Source of the DNA: RUG12461 sp045657665
GTDB lineage: Bacteria; Bacillota; Clostridia; Lachnospirales; Lachnospiraceae
Assembly: GCA_045657665.1 (NCBI GenBank)
Contig: JAZOTN010000004.1
Coordinates: forward strand, 156,180-220,179
Direction of reading: 5' to 3'
DNA length: 64,000 bases
Shown here: piece after piece, positions 34,522-43,224 of the stretch
Layout: every line of letters starts with the position of its first letter
Position numbering within the stretch: position 1 is the stretch's first letter
Position numbers and translations under genes: made by a program
The notes under the pieces: model-generated
The model's input: only the letters and a program-made list of their open reading frames with translations
The model's database searches: none
What the model was told of the DNA's origin: nothing

Positions 34522-34784
34522 ATGCCGGCTGGTGCATGGAGGCACATTGGCTATTTGATCCGAAATCCGAGGCTGGAGAGGTTTACTGGCGTTAGATTTC
34601 GGTTTTTTATTTGTCATTGGACTGAAGAAATAAAGCATGTTGCACCTTGATAATTTCATACTTTACATCAACCGGAATCGGTGCTATATTAATGGCACAT
34701 TTCTGGAGAACTCATCTGGACATTTCGTCCGACTTTTCCAAGAAATCGCTTGAAACCCTATAGTGTGCATTTTATAATCAAAGG
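34522..34784 (+). repeat. Duplicated terminator-promoter unit, copy B
   Basis: Same order as copy A: hairpin GTGC-ATGGAG-GCAC (paired bases changed together), terminator CCGAAATC (34560-34567)/GATTTCGG (34595-34602) plus T6, and promoter TTGAAA (34750-34755), 17 bases, TATAAT (34773-34778). The last ~100 bases are nearly identical to copy A. Confidence 0.8.
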
Positions 34785-34793
34785 AGGAGTAGG

Positions 34794-35333
34794 ATGATCG
34801 ACCTCAATGTCTTGTCAAGAGGCGATGGATATGAGCTTCTGAAGGAGTCATATGTCATCTTTATTTGCACATATGATGAATTCGGAAAAGGAAGACATCA
34901 GTATACCTTCGAAAATCTCTGCCTGGAGGATACGGAAATCCGTCTGAATGACGGCTCCCACAAGATTTTCCTGTGTGCCGATGGAGATATGGACGACTGC
35001 TCGGAAAAGATGAAGGATTTTCTGAACTATATCGCCGGTGGAACAGAGTCCGGCGAGCTGTCAGATCGTCTGCGGGAAGAAGTAGAAAAGTCGAAATCAA
35101 AAGAGAAATGGAGACTGGACTATATGACGTTACAGGAGAAATACAGAGAAAAATATGATGAAGGCAGAAAAGACGAAAGAGAAGATGGCATCCGAATTTT
35201 CATAGAAGATAAAGTTGAGGACGGTATCCCGGATGAACAGATTAAGATGAAACTGGAACGGAAATACAAGCTACCGCCGAAAAAAGCCGGGGAATATCTG
35301 AACAAGTATGCAACCCCAAAGGTCATGTCATAA
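34794..35333 (+). CDS. C-terminal Rpn/PD-(D/E)XK nuclease family fragment with own promoter
   Basis: 179 residues corresponding to the C-terminal half of the family: MIDLNVLSRGDGYELLKESY, IFICTYDEFGKGRHQYTFEN, then KIFLCADGDMDDCSEKMKDF, a helical zone (WRLDYMTLQEKYREKYDEGR) and the family's terminal helix motif (DEQIKMKLERKYKLP). The catalytic N-terminal domain is absent, yet AAGGAGGAG and a promoter stand directly in front. It may be expressed as a binding or inhibitory fragment, or be a relic behind a moved promoter. Confidence 0.6.
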   Translation: MIDLNVLSRGDGYELLKESYVIFICTYDEFGKGRHQYTFENLCLEDTEIRLNDGSHKIFLCADGDMDDCSEKMKDFLNYIAGGTESGELSDRLREEVEKSKSKEKWRLDYMTLQEKYREKYDEGRKDEREDGIRIFIEDKVEDGIPDEQIKMKLERKYKLPPKKAGEYLNKYATPKVMS

Positions 35334-35408
35334 AAGTATATCAGATGCTGTCCATGTTTCGCAGAATGCATTTTGAAGATCTGCAACAGAATAACGGCAA
35401 ATGAAAAC

Positions 35409-35456
35409 AAACTCCCGATGTAAAGTATGAAATGACTTTGCAGAGGGAGTTTTTTC
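35409..35456 (+). terminator. Tandem-GA hairpin terminator, copy 3
   Basis: AAACTCCC, GA, TGTAAAG, loop, CTTTGCA, GA, GGGAGTTTTTT. Nearly identical to copy 2. It closes the nuclease-fragment unit and precedes the glycan island. Confidence 0.75.
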
Positions 35457-35466
35457 ATAAAGGTAT

Positions 35467-36537
35467 ATGAGAGAAAAAATGACACAAAGAACAATAGATA
35501 TCAATAAAAGCACCATTCTTATTACAGGGTGTGCGGGATTCATCGGTGGTTCATTAGCGTTAAGACTGATTGAGACTACTGAGGCACGGATAGTCGGAAT
35601 AGATAACATGAACGACTATTACGATGTCCGGTTAAAAGAATACCGCCTGAATCGAATCCAGGAAAAGGATTCGAATTCCAGATTTACTTTCATAAAGACA
35701 GATATTTCGGACAAGTCAGAGATGCTCCGCTGCTTCGATGATTATAAACCGGATGTTGTGATTCACTTGGCTGCGCAGGCCGGAGTCAGATACAGCATTG
35801 AAAATCCGGATGTATACATCCAGTCAAATATTGTTGGATTTTATAATATGATAGAAGCTTGCCGGTACAGCAAAGAGAAACTGCATTTGCCTGTAAAGCA
35901 CTTCCTGTTTGCAAGTTCTTCATCGGTATATGGAAATAATGAGAAGATACCATATTCGGAAAGTGACAACACTGACCGCCCGGTATCTCTATATGCAGCA
36001 ACAAAGAAAGCAGATGAGGCGTTGGCGTATTCGTATGCCAAGCTTTACGAGATTCCAATGACAGGAATGCGATTCTTTACTGTATATGGTCCCGCCGGCA
36101 GACCGGATATGGCATATTATAAGTTTACAGAAAAGTTGGTTAATGGAAAAAAGATTGAACTATACAACAAAGGAAATAATAAGAGGGATTTTACTTATAT
36201 TGACGATGTGGTAAATGCTATCGAGAAGATTATTCCGTCAGTTACGGACGTTGACGGAAATGAGGTCAGATACAGGATTTATAATATTGGCAACAATCAT
36301 CCTGTTGATACGATCTCATTTGTGAAGATACTGGTCAACGCACTGAAAGACAATCATTTACTGCAAGCGGATACGGATGCTGAAAAATTGATCGAGTATC
36401 GGGATGCCGTGGCCGGGGATGTGGAAGTTACATATGCAGATGTTGATCATCTTGGAGCAGATTTTGGCATTACCCCTGTAATTGATATAGCCCAGGGGTT
36501 AGGCAAATTCGCAGCATGGTATGCAGAACGGCATTGA
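35467..36537 (+). CDS. NAD-dependent epimerase, UDP-glucuronate 4-epimerase type
   Basis: 356 residues, extended SDR fold. Nucleotide-binding ITGCAGFIGGSLALRL (Gly21-Gly27), then VGIDNMNDYYDVRLKEYRLN, which is typical of UDP-glucuronate epimerases, catalytic Tyr176 and Lys180 in YAATKKA, and a substrate region RDFTYIDDVVNAI. This family makes UDP-galacturonate for capsule. ATG 35467 is used; ATG 35479 is also possible and no ribosome site decides. It opens the glycan island just after terminator copy 3. Confidence 0.8.
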   Translation: MREKMTQRTIDINKSTILITGCAGFIGGSLALRLIETTEARIVGIDNMNDYYDVRLKEYRLNRIQEKDSNSRFTFIKTDISDKSEMLRCFDDYKPDVVIHLAAQAGVRYSIENPDVYIQSNIVGFYNMIEACRYSKEKLHLPVKHFLFASSSSVYGNNEKIPYSESDNTDRPVSLYAATKKADEALAYSYAKLYEIPMTGMRFFTVYGPAGRPDMAYYKFTEKLVNGKKIELYNKGNNKRDFTYIDDVVNAIEKIIPSVTDVDGNEVRYRIYNIGNNHPVDTISFVKILVNALKDNHLLQADTDAEKLIEYRDAVAGDVEVTYADVDHLGADFGITPVIDIAQGLGKFAAWYAERH

Positions 36538-36582
36538 TGATACGATAAAGGGGTAAATTTAGGGTAAAAAAGCTGAGGCATT

Positions 36583-37281
36583 ATGAGAGCGGAATTTTCT
36601 GAAATACAGTTTATGTTTGGTATTGTAAAGGAAATGGATGAAAAGCTCGAAAAGATGGGGTTTAGTAAAGTTTGTCCATTTTTCCCTTCCCAATCGAAAG
36701 AGCAGAGACTTGGATATGATTTGAAAATGGATGTTTCTCCCTTGCTTGTCATGTTCATACAATTTAAGGTAGCAGAGCACGTTTCAAACCGCAGGCGTGC
36801 GTACGAGTGGAAGATATATCAAGATGAATATTATAGATTTCATTTATATAAGCCTATTATCAGTAATCAACATAATATTTTGATAGACCTTGCAAATGCT
36901 GACAAGAGAAATAGTGTCCACTATATTGCCCCTTGTTTTTACAAAAATGATGATTATTTGCAATACTACTTCAACAAGGAAATGCTCGACCGCAGCGTAA
37001 AAATAGATTGTTGTGGCTTGTCAAAACTCACTGATAATGCAAGGCATTCAATATGTTATAGACATAACGGTTCAGACATTTATCAGATGTCAGAGCCTAA
37101 GAAAATTAAGACGAATGATAATTTTCTTAAAGGGGAAATTGCATTATATGACACTGTTGATGAACTCTTAAATATGATTAATAACATGGCGAATGCTGAT
37201 TTTAGAGATATTGAAGAGGCTAGAAGTTATTTGATGCGATATGGCATTGTGCTTTCGTTGTGGCGACGGAGAGGTGAATAA
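36583..37281 (+). CDS. Hypothetical protein, possibly restriction-endonuclease-like fold
   Basis: 232 residues, not recognised. The pattern GYDLKMDVSPLLVMFIQFKV is reminiscent of the D...(E/Q)xK core of PD-(D/E)XK nucleases (GYDLxx then FIQFK), and YYRFHLYKPIISNQHNILID resembles the following strands. There is no signal peptide or membrane segment. It sits between two sugar-nucleotide genes; its composition is AT-rich like the island. Nuclease activity is only a guess. Confidence 0.4.
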   Translation: MRAEFSEIQFMFGIVKEMDEKLEKMGFSKVCPFFPSQSKEQRLGYDLKMDVSPLLVMFIQFKVAEHVSNRRRAYEWKIYQDEYYRFHLYKPIISNQHNILIDLANADKRNSVHYIAPCFYKNDDYLQYYFNKEMLDRSVKIDCCGLSKLTDNARHSICYRHNGSDIYQMSEPKKIKTNDNFLKGEIALYDTVDELLNMINNMANADFRDIEEARSYLMRYGIVLSLWRRRGE

Positions 37282-37284
37282 GAA

Positions 37285-37890
37285 GTGTCAAATGATATGG
37301 ATTTGCAGAATTTGAATAGTATAGATGAATACATAAGAAATTTAGTACACATTATATCGTCTACTGAATTCACGAAGAATGAACGCGCTTATGCATACGC
37401 AGACGGCATCAAAATGTTGGTGGATGCTTTCTCGGAAAAGAAAAAGAACGGATCAAGAGTGTTCTTTATTGGAAATGGTGGAAGCGCAGCAATAGCAAGT
37501 CATATGACAGCCGATTTTATGAAGAATGGGGGCATGAACACATGCAGCTTGTATGATAACGCTGTCACCACATGTATGGGGAATGATTATGGCTATCAGG
37601 ATGTGTTTTCCAGACCGCTGGAGTTTCTTGCCAGTGAGGGAGATCTGATCGTGGCTATAAGTAGTTCCGGAAAATCAGAAAACATTATTAAAGCAATAGA
37701 AGCGGCTAAGAAAAATAAAGCGAATGTATTCACATTTACTGGTTTTTCAAGGGATAATCCAGCCAGAAAAATGGGAGATATTAGTGTGTACGTACCATGT
37801 GACAAGTATGGGATAGTAGAGTCCATTCATAATTTGATTCTTCAGGAAATAGTGGATATTATTATGGATAGGGACGGTGTGAGATTGTGA
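37285..37890 (+). CDS. gmhA: Sedoheptulose-7-phosphate isomerase GmhA
   Basis: 201 residues. SIS-domain isomerase converting sedoheptulose-7-phosphate to D-glycero-D-manno-heptose-7-phosphate, the first step of ADP- or GDP-heptose synthesis. Motifs: FFIGNGGSAAIASHMTADFM (substrate phosphate loop), AISSSGKSENIIKAIEAAKK, and the C-terminal VESIHNLILQEIVDII. Start is GTG 37285. It overlaps the next gene, the heptose bisphosphate phosphatase, by 4 bases, the standard pathway order. Confidence 0.9.
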   Translation: MSNDMDLQNLNSIDEYIRNLVHIISSTEFTKNERAYAYADGIKMLVDAFSEKKKNGSRVFFIGNGGSAAIASHMTADFMKNGGMNTCSLYDNAVTTCMGNDYGYQDVFSRPLEFLASEGDLIVAISSSGKSENIIKAIEAAKKNKANVFTFTGFSRDNPARKMGDISVYVPCDKYGIVESIHNLILQEIVDIIMDRDGVRL

Positions 37891-38447
37891 TGGCGCGACC
37901 GGCTGTTTTTCTCGATCGCGATGGGGTGCTAAATGAAGAAAATGGCTTCGTCACATCTTGTGATGATTTAAAGATATATGAGTATTCCAAGAGATGTGTC
38001 GACGAGTTTCGTGCGCTTGGGTTCATTGTAATTGTGATTACAAATCAAAGCGGTATCGCCAGAGGATTATATACAGAAGAGATTCTTAGAGAAATAAACG
38101 AGAAGGTAAAAAAAGAGACAGCGGTAGATGATATATATTATTGTCCGCACTATCCGGATGGATCGGTACCTAAATACAGTAGGAGTTGTAACTGCAGAAA
38201 GCCGAAGACCGGCCTCATACAACGAGCGTGCAGGGAATATGATATAGATCTGTCGCGATCCTTTATGGTCGGAGATCGGGATAGCGATATAAAAACGGGC
38301 CAAAACGCCGGGATAAAAACAATTTTAGTCCGAACCGGATATGGTCTGGAAGATGAAAAAAAAGAAATCGAACCGGATTATGTATGTGACGATTTGCGAG
38401 ATGTTGTATTGTTGTTAAAGAACATGAAAAGGGGTGTAAAAGTATGA
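37887..38447 (+). CDS. gmhB: D-glycero-D-manno-heptose-1,7-bisphosphate phosphatase GmhB
   Basis: 186 residues, HAD superfamily. Nucleophile Asp in FLDRDGVLNEENGFV, TNQSGIARGLYTEEIL, the zinc-finger-like CPHYPDGSVPKYSRSCNCRK and FMVGDRDSDIKTGQNAG. GmhB removes the C7 phosphate of heptose-1,7-bisphosphate. It overlaps gmhA by 4 bases and the next gene by 4 bases, so translation is coupled. Together with gmhA and the fused nucleotidyltransferase-kinase at 41700, a full nucleotide-heptose path is encoded. Confidence 0.88.
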   Translation: MMARPAVFLDRDGVLNEENGFVTSCDDLKIYEYSKRCVDEFRALGFIVIVITNQSGIARGLYTEEILREINEKVKKETAVDDIYYCPHYPDGSVPKYSRSCNCRKPKTGLIQRACREYDIDLSRSFMVGDRDSDIKTGQNAGIKTILVRTGYGLEDEKKEIEPDYVCDDLRDVVLLLKNMKRGVKV

Positions 38448-39442
38448 TATCAGTTGTGACTGGAGGCTGTGGGTTTATTGGATCCCATATGGTGGATAGG
38501 CTGCTCGATGAAGGCCATGAAGTGCGTGTTATCGATAATTTTAGTACCGGCAGACCGGAGAATCTGGAGCATCAAAAAGGAAATCCAAACTTGACAGTAG
38601 TGCAGGCAGATATCTGTGATAGTGAGAAGATTGCTCCGGTATTTGAAGGGGCTGACTGGGTGTTCCATTTTGCGGCTCTGGCGGATATTGTTCCATCTAT
38701 ACAGCGTCCTCAGGATTATTTTCATTCCAATGTGGATGGGACTTTTTCTGTTCTGGAGGCTGCAAAGAAAGCAGAGATCAAACGGTTTATGTATACGGCA
38801 TCTTCGTCATGCTATGGAATACCGGACAAATTTCCAACGGACGAAAGTGCGGAGATAAGACCGGAGTACCCCTATGCGCTCACAAAAAGGCTGGGAGAAG
38901 AATTGGCGCTTCATTATGCTAAGGTATATAAGTTGCCGGTTGTTTCTCTTTGCCTTTTTAACGTTTACGGTCCGAGATCAAGAACATCCGGCACGTATGG
39001 TGCTGTTTTCGGGGTTTTCCTTGGGCAGAAACTGGCAGGAAAGCCATATACAGTCGTTGGAACCGGAGAGCAAACAAGGGATTTTACATATGTCACAGAT
39101 ATTGTTGATGCATTTTACACCGCAGCGCAGTCTGACGTTGTCGGAGAACGGTTTAATGTAGGAAGTGAGAATACGTATTCCGTAAACAGGTTAGTTGAAC
39201 TCTTGGGTGGGACAGAAGAAAATGTAGTACATATTCCAAAACGACCGGGAGAACCGGATTGCACTTGGGCAGATACGACAAAGATTAATCATATGTTGAA
39301 TTGGCATCCGAAAGTGTCTTTGGAACAGGGTGTGCAAAATATTCTGGATAATATTGATTATTGGAGAAAGGCACCTGTGTGGACGCCAGAAAGTATAAAG
39401 GAAGCCACGGCGGATTGGTTTAAATATCTGGGAAACGAGTAA
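38444..39442 (+). CDS. NAD-dependent nucleotide-sugar epimerase (SDR family)
   Basis: 332 residues, extended SDR. Gly-rich MISVVTGGCGFIGSHMVDRL, HFAALADIVPSIQRPQDYF, catalytic Tyr144 and Lys148 in YPYALTKRLGEELALHY and TRDFTYVTDIVDAFY. It overlaps gmhB, so it probably acts on the nucleotide-heptose as a C4/C6 epimerase or dehydratase; by family it is nearest to UDP-glucose 4-epimerases, not to HldD. Substrate is inferred from context only. Confidence 0.78.
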   Translation: MISVVTGGCGFIGSHMVDRLLDEGHEVRVIDNFSTGRPENLEHQKGNPNLTVVQADICDSEKIAPVFEGADWVFHFAALADIVPSIQRPQDYFHSNVDGTFSVLEAAKKAEIKRFMYTASSSCYGIPDKFPTDESAEIRPEYPYALTKRLGEELALHYAKVYKLPVVSLCLFNVYGPRSRTSGTYGAVFGVFLGQKLAGKPYTVVGTGEQTRDFTYVTDIVDAFYTAAQSDVVGERFNVGSENTYSVNRLVELLGGTEENVVHIPKRPGEPDCTWADTTKINHMLNWHPKVSLEQGVQNILDNIDYWRKAPVWTPESIKEATADWFKYLGNE

Positions 39443-39448
39443 CAGCTG

Positions 39449-40612
39449 ATGAATGGTCAGAAATTAAAAGTCTGCTTGATGGTAGATGCATATTTGAAGC
39501 CAAGGACGATAAAGATTGGCAGATCACTTAAAAGAAATGATGTTCAGGTTGCGATTATAGCTGATAAGAATACAAAAGAGCAGATAAAGAGGACGAAAAA
39601 ATTCTATGATGAGCTATTTTTCTTTGATAAAAGTGACGGTAATGCATTAAGGCATATTTGCAAAAAGGCCGGTGCGGATATCTTCCATATTGTATCTGAG
39701 GCGCACATCAGCGAATGGATAGAGAGTCTAATTAATGACAAAGGTGAGATTGGCACCATCATATTTGATCAATATGACCACTATAGAGGATTTGTTTCTG
39801 AAGAATGGGATGTCTTTGCCAAAAGGGAAAAGCGGTGTCTTGAGGAATCTGATGGCATATGTAAAAGGAATTTCGAAGCAGACTATCTGAAAGAGGCATA
39901 TGGCTATAAACCCAAGAAGGAAATACAATTCTTTGATTATTGTTGGGGAGATTATGCAGATAAAAACCATTATGGGGCACCAGATGACAGTAAATTAAAA
40001 ATAGTATATGGTGGCAGGCTCCTGCCGTTGGATGTTTCTATGCAGGATTATTATGCAAACCTCTATAAAGTGGAGCGTGCCGGTTATACATATGTTGCAC
40101 GGATAATGGAAGAATATGGAGGGTCGTTTACGATAATCCCGTCTGTGGACATCGGAGGGAGGATGTATAGCGGATATCGAAATCTTCCCAGAATGTTTCC
40201 ATCCACTGTTATAGAACATCCGATGAATACAGAAGATCTGATCAGATTTGAAGGTGAAATGGACTATGGAATAGATTGTGTTGATTTGAAGCAGATAGTA
40301 GGTAAATATGCGGGACATATGCCGGGCTTTATTAAAGAGCATACATATTATGCTACGAATAAGTTCTTTGACTATTTGGATGCAGGTATTATGCCAATTT
40401 ATGGAAGAGATTATGAGCTATTTGGTCGCCACCTCGAGAAGGCTGGAGCAGCTTATTACTGTTCGTTAGATGATATGAAGGATAGACTTGATTATTTGAA
40501 AGAAAACAGAGGACGCATGAAAAATCAAGTAATGGAAGCACGTGAACTTTTTTCTGTCGACAAACAGATAAAAAGATTGATTGCATTTTATAAAGAATGT
40601 ATAGGTAGGTGA
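39449..40612 (+). CDS. Glycosyltransferase-like protein, GT-B fold
   Basis: 387 residues. N-terminal VCLMVDAYLKPRTIKIGRSL and VAIIADKNTKEQ look like the first Rossmann domain of GT-B enzymes; the C-terminal half contains KIVYGGRLLPLDVSMQDYY and a nucleotide-site-like KFFDYLDAGIMPIYGRDYEL, and closes with LFSVDKQIKRLIAFYKECIG. It overlaps the radical SAM gene that follows by 4 bases. Substrate unknown; the heptose genes next to it make a heptosyltransferase possible. Confidence 0.55.
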   Translation: MNGQKLKVCLMVDAYLKPRTIKIGRSLKRNDVQVAIIADKNTKEQIKRTKKFYDELFFFDKSDGNALRHICKKAGADIFHIVSEAHISEWIESLINDKGEIGTIIFDQYDHYRGFVSEEWDVFAKREKRCLEESDGICKRNFEADYLKEAYGYKPKKEIQFFDYCWGDYADKNHYGAPDDSKLKIVYGGRLLPLDVSMQDYYANLYKVERAGYTYVARIMEEYGGSFTIIPSVDIGGRMYSGYRNLPRMFPSTVIEHPMNTEDLIRFEGEMDYGIDCVDLKQIVGKYAGHMPGFIKEHTYYATNKFFDYLDAGIMPIYGRDYELFGRHLEKAGAAYYCSLDDMKDRLDYLKENRGRMKNQVMEARELFSVDKQIKRLIAFYKECIGR

Positions 40613-41685
40613 AAGCGTTGGAACAGACCAATAACGTATATAGTGATCTGAAAATTTTATACCACACCGATAAAGTAAAAGCTATAATTGAAGGCAAACG
40701 TACGGCGCCTCTTTATGTGCGTATTAAGCCGACAAATAAATGTAATCAGAACTGCTGGTATTGTGGCTACGCTCAGGATGCGGTGATAGAGAACAGAGCG
40801 GTAGACAGAAGAGAATCTATTCCATGGGAGAAACTACAGGAGATTATTTGCGATCTTTCGGATATGGGAACGAAGGCAATCACTTTTAGCGGAGGCGGAG
40901 AGCCGCTTTGCTATCCACATATTATTGAAACGCTCTCGTTAGTGCAAAAAAAAGGATTGGATTACGCTATAATCTCCAATGGGCAGGCTCTGGATGAAAA
41001 TGCCAGAGAAGTATTGGCAGGTGCGAATTGGGTCAGGATTTCTATGGACTCTGCAGATGAATCAACATACGAAAAGATAAGAGGAGTAAAAACATACAAA
41101 AAAGTCTTGAATAATGTTGAGAGATTTGCAAAGAAAAAAAACAAAGAGTGCACCTTGGGTATAAACTATGTGGTTACAAAAGATAACTATAAGAGTATTT
41201 ATGATATGTGTGACATTCTATCCGGGATAGGTGTAGATAATGTAAAATTTTCGCCACTCATGACAAAAGGAACCATGCCGGAGTACCACCACGAAATTGC
41301 AGAGAGCGTAATGGAACAGATTCAAAAAGCGAAAAGCGATTTCGAGAAAAAGGAATTCCAGATTATTGACAAGTACAGCAATGATGACAGCCTGAACAGT
41401 CATTTTGTAAAATGCCCACATTGCCATATAAAAGAAATCTTTACAGTAATAGCAGCTGACTGCAGGGTATATTATTGTCATCAAAGAGCATACACGGATA
41501 TGGGAATGATTGGGGATGTGAGTGATAGGTCTTTCAGGGAACTATGGTTTTCGGATGAAGTGACAAAGAAATTTGCAAACATGGATCCTGTCAAGGAGTG
41601 TAGTTTCAAGTGTGCGTTTGAGGAAAGGAATAGGCTACTGGAATCCTTAAAGACAATAGATAAGAGACATGTGAATTTTATTTAA
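40609..41685 (+). CDS. Radical SAM protein with SPASM-like tail
   Basis: 358 residues. [4Fe-4S]-SAM motif CNQNCWYC (Cys45, Cys49, Cys52), then FSGGGEPLCYP (GGE motif) and ISMDSADESTYEKIRGV. C-terminal Cys residues in CPHCHIKEIF, YYCHQRAYTDMG and KECSFKCAFEER fit an extra auxiliary-cluster (SPASM/twitch) domain. These enzymes modify peptides or sugars; in glycan loci some act as dehydrogenases or epimerases of sugars. Start is GTG 40609, overlapping the previous stop. One of three radical SAM genes in the island. Confidence 0.82.
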   Translation: MKALEQTNNVYSDLKILYHTDKVKAIIEGKRTAPLYVRIKPTNKCNQNCWYCGYAQDAVIENRAVDRRESIPWEKLQEIICDLSDMGTKAITFSGGGEPLCYPHIIETLSLVQKKGLDYAIISNGQALDENAREVLAGANWVRISMDSADESTYEKIRGVKTYKKVLNNVERFAKKKNKECTLGINYVVTKDNYKSIYDMCDILSGIGVDNVKFSPLMTKGTMPEYHHEIAESVMEQIQKAKSDFEKKEFQIIDKYSNDDSLNSHFVKCPHCHIKEIFTVIAADCRVYYCHQRAYTDMGMIGDVSDRSFRELWFSDEVTKKFANMDPVKECSFKCAFEERNRLLESLKTIDKRHVNFI

Positions 41686-41699
41686 GTTGTGGGAAAGAT

Positions 41700-43220
41700 A
41701 TGGCAGAGATTGTAACAAAAAAAGAATTTGAAGATATCAGGAAAAAAATCAAAAAAAAGGGTGGAAAGATCATCCTTTGTCATGGTGTATTTGATTTAGT
41801 ACATCCGGGTCATATACAGCATTTCAAAGAAGCCCGAAGCCTTGGAGATGTCCTTGTGGTATCGGTGACAGCGGAGAAGTATGTCCGCAAAGGACCCGGG
41901 CGCCCCTATTTTAATGACGAACTTCGGCTGCAAACATTAGCGGCAATATCCTATATAGATTATGTAATCCTGTCCGAGAGTTACACGGTAGACGATATCG
42001 TGATGAGTGTACAGCCGGATTTATATGTGAAAGGACAAGAGTATAAAAATGCCGAGGATGATCTTACGGGTAAGATTTCTGAGGAAGTGGAACTAGTGAG
42101 AAAGAACGGTGGAGATGTTTATTATACCGGTGGAGAGGTGTTCAGCTCCACCAGATTAATGAATCAGGCATTTCCTGTTTTTTCAGATGAATTGAAAAAT
42201 TATCTCGATTTATTCAGAAATAAGTGCTCTATGGAGACGATTCTGGAATATGTGGAGAACATGAAAAAACTGAAACTTCTGGTGATAGGAGATGTAATTA
42301 TTGATGATTATGTCTTTTGCAAGGTGCAGGGACTTATGTCCAAGAATAATGCATACTCGGCCAGGTTTATAGACGAGGAAAAATATGCTGGCGGAAGTGT
42401 TGCCATAGCAAGGCATTTGGCGGCGTTTTGTGAAAATGTTACGTTGATGTCAGTGATGGGTGAGGAAGAGGAATATCTTAGGCTTGCAGAGAGCAAAGGA
42501 GTAAGATTCGAGCCGGTTATTTCGAGCGAATACAGGACAATTGTAAAAAAGAGGTTCGTTGAACCGGATGACAAGCGCAAGGAGCTGACCAAAGTGTTTG
42601 TCATTAATAATCTTCCGAATAAGATGGAGATTGACGATAAAAGTAGAAAGGCTTTTATAAACAATATTGAAAAAATAATAGGGGAATATGATGCGGTACT
42701 ACTGTGTGATTTTGGACATGGACTTATCAGCTATGGTGTGATGACAGTAGTGCAGGAAAAGGCTCGCAAGCTGATACTTAATTGTCAGACGAATTCATCT
42801 AATTATGGATTGAATCTTATCACAAAGTATAAAAGAGCAGATTTCTTTTCACTGGATGAAAAGGAGCTACGGCTTGCATATGGTAATTACTCTAAATCCC
42901 AGGAAGAATTGTTGACGGAATTGTCCGATCATTTGAATGGTATAGGATGGCTGACAAGAGGTTCCAAAGGTGCAACTTGTATAGAACATGGTGATATGAG
43001 AGAGATTCCGGCCATGTCATTGGATGTTATAGATACCATAGGAGCGGGTGATGCGTTCTACTCCATGGCTTCACTTATGGCAGCGGCTGGAGCGGATGCG
43101 GAGATGTCCGCATTTATGGGAAATGTAGCGGGGGCATTAGCCTCCAATATAGTAGGTAATAAGGCGTCATTAGATAAAGTGAATGTTCTGAAATTTGCAA
43201 CAACATTATTAAAGAGGTAG
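41700..43220 (+). CDS. Fused heptose nucleotidyltransferase-kinase, reversed HldE order
   Basis: 506 residues. The N-terminal ~150 are a cytidylyltransferase-like domain with HGVFDLVHPGH (His28-His38), FNDELRLQTLAAISYIDYVI and SSTRLMNQAF. The C-terminal ~310 are a PfkB/ribokinase kinase (LLVIGDVIIDDY, YAGGSVAIARHLAAF, and DTIGAGDAF with catalytic Asp451). Escherichia coli HldE has kinase first and nucleotidyltransferase second; here the order is reversed. Role inferred: 7-phosphate to 1,7-bisphosphate, then NDP-heptose. It lies 14 bases after the radical SAM gene and before a short membrane-anchored Rossmann gene. Confidence 0.85.
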   Translation: MAEIVTKKEFEDIRKKIKKKGGKIILCHGVFDLVHPGHIQHFKEARSLGDVLVVSVTAEKYVRKGPGRPYFNDELRLQTLAAISYIDYVILSESYTVDDIVMSVQPDLYVKGQEYKNAEDDLTGKISEEVELVRKNGGDVYYTGGEVFSSTRLMNQAFPVFSDELKNYLDLFRNKCSMETILEYVENMKKLKLLVIGDVIIDDYVFCKVQGLMSKNNAYSARFIDEEKYAGGSVAIARHLAAFCENVTLMSVMGEEEEYLRLAESKGVRFEPVISSEYRTIVKKRFVEPDDKRKELTKVFVINNLPNKMEIDDKSRKAFINNIEKIIGEYDAVLLCDFGHGLISYGVMTVVQEKARKLILNCQTNSSNYGLNLITKYKRADFFSLDEKELRLAYGNYSKSQEELLTELSDHLNGIGWLTRGSKGATCIEHGDMREIPAMSLDVIDTIGAGDAFYSMASLMAAAGADAEMSAFMGNVAGALASNIVGNKASLDKVNVLKFATTLLKR

Positions 43221-43224
43221 AGGG

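Noticed and set aside
38444..39442. HldD (ADP-heptose 6-epimerase) assignment
   Set aside because: The sequence looks nearer to UDP-glucose 4-epimerase-type SDR enzymes; only the context suggests a heptose substrate.
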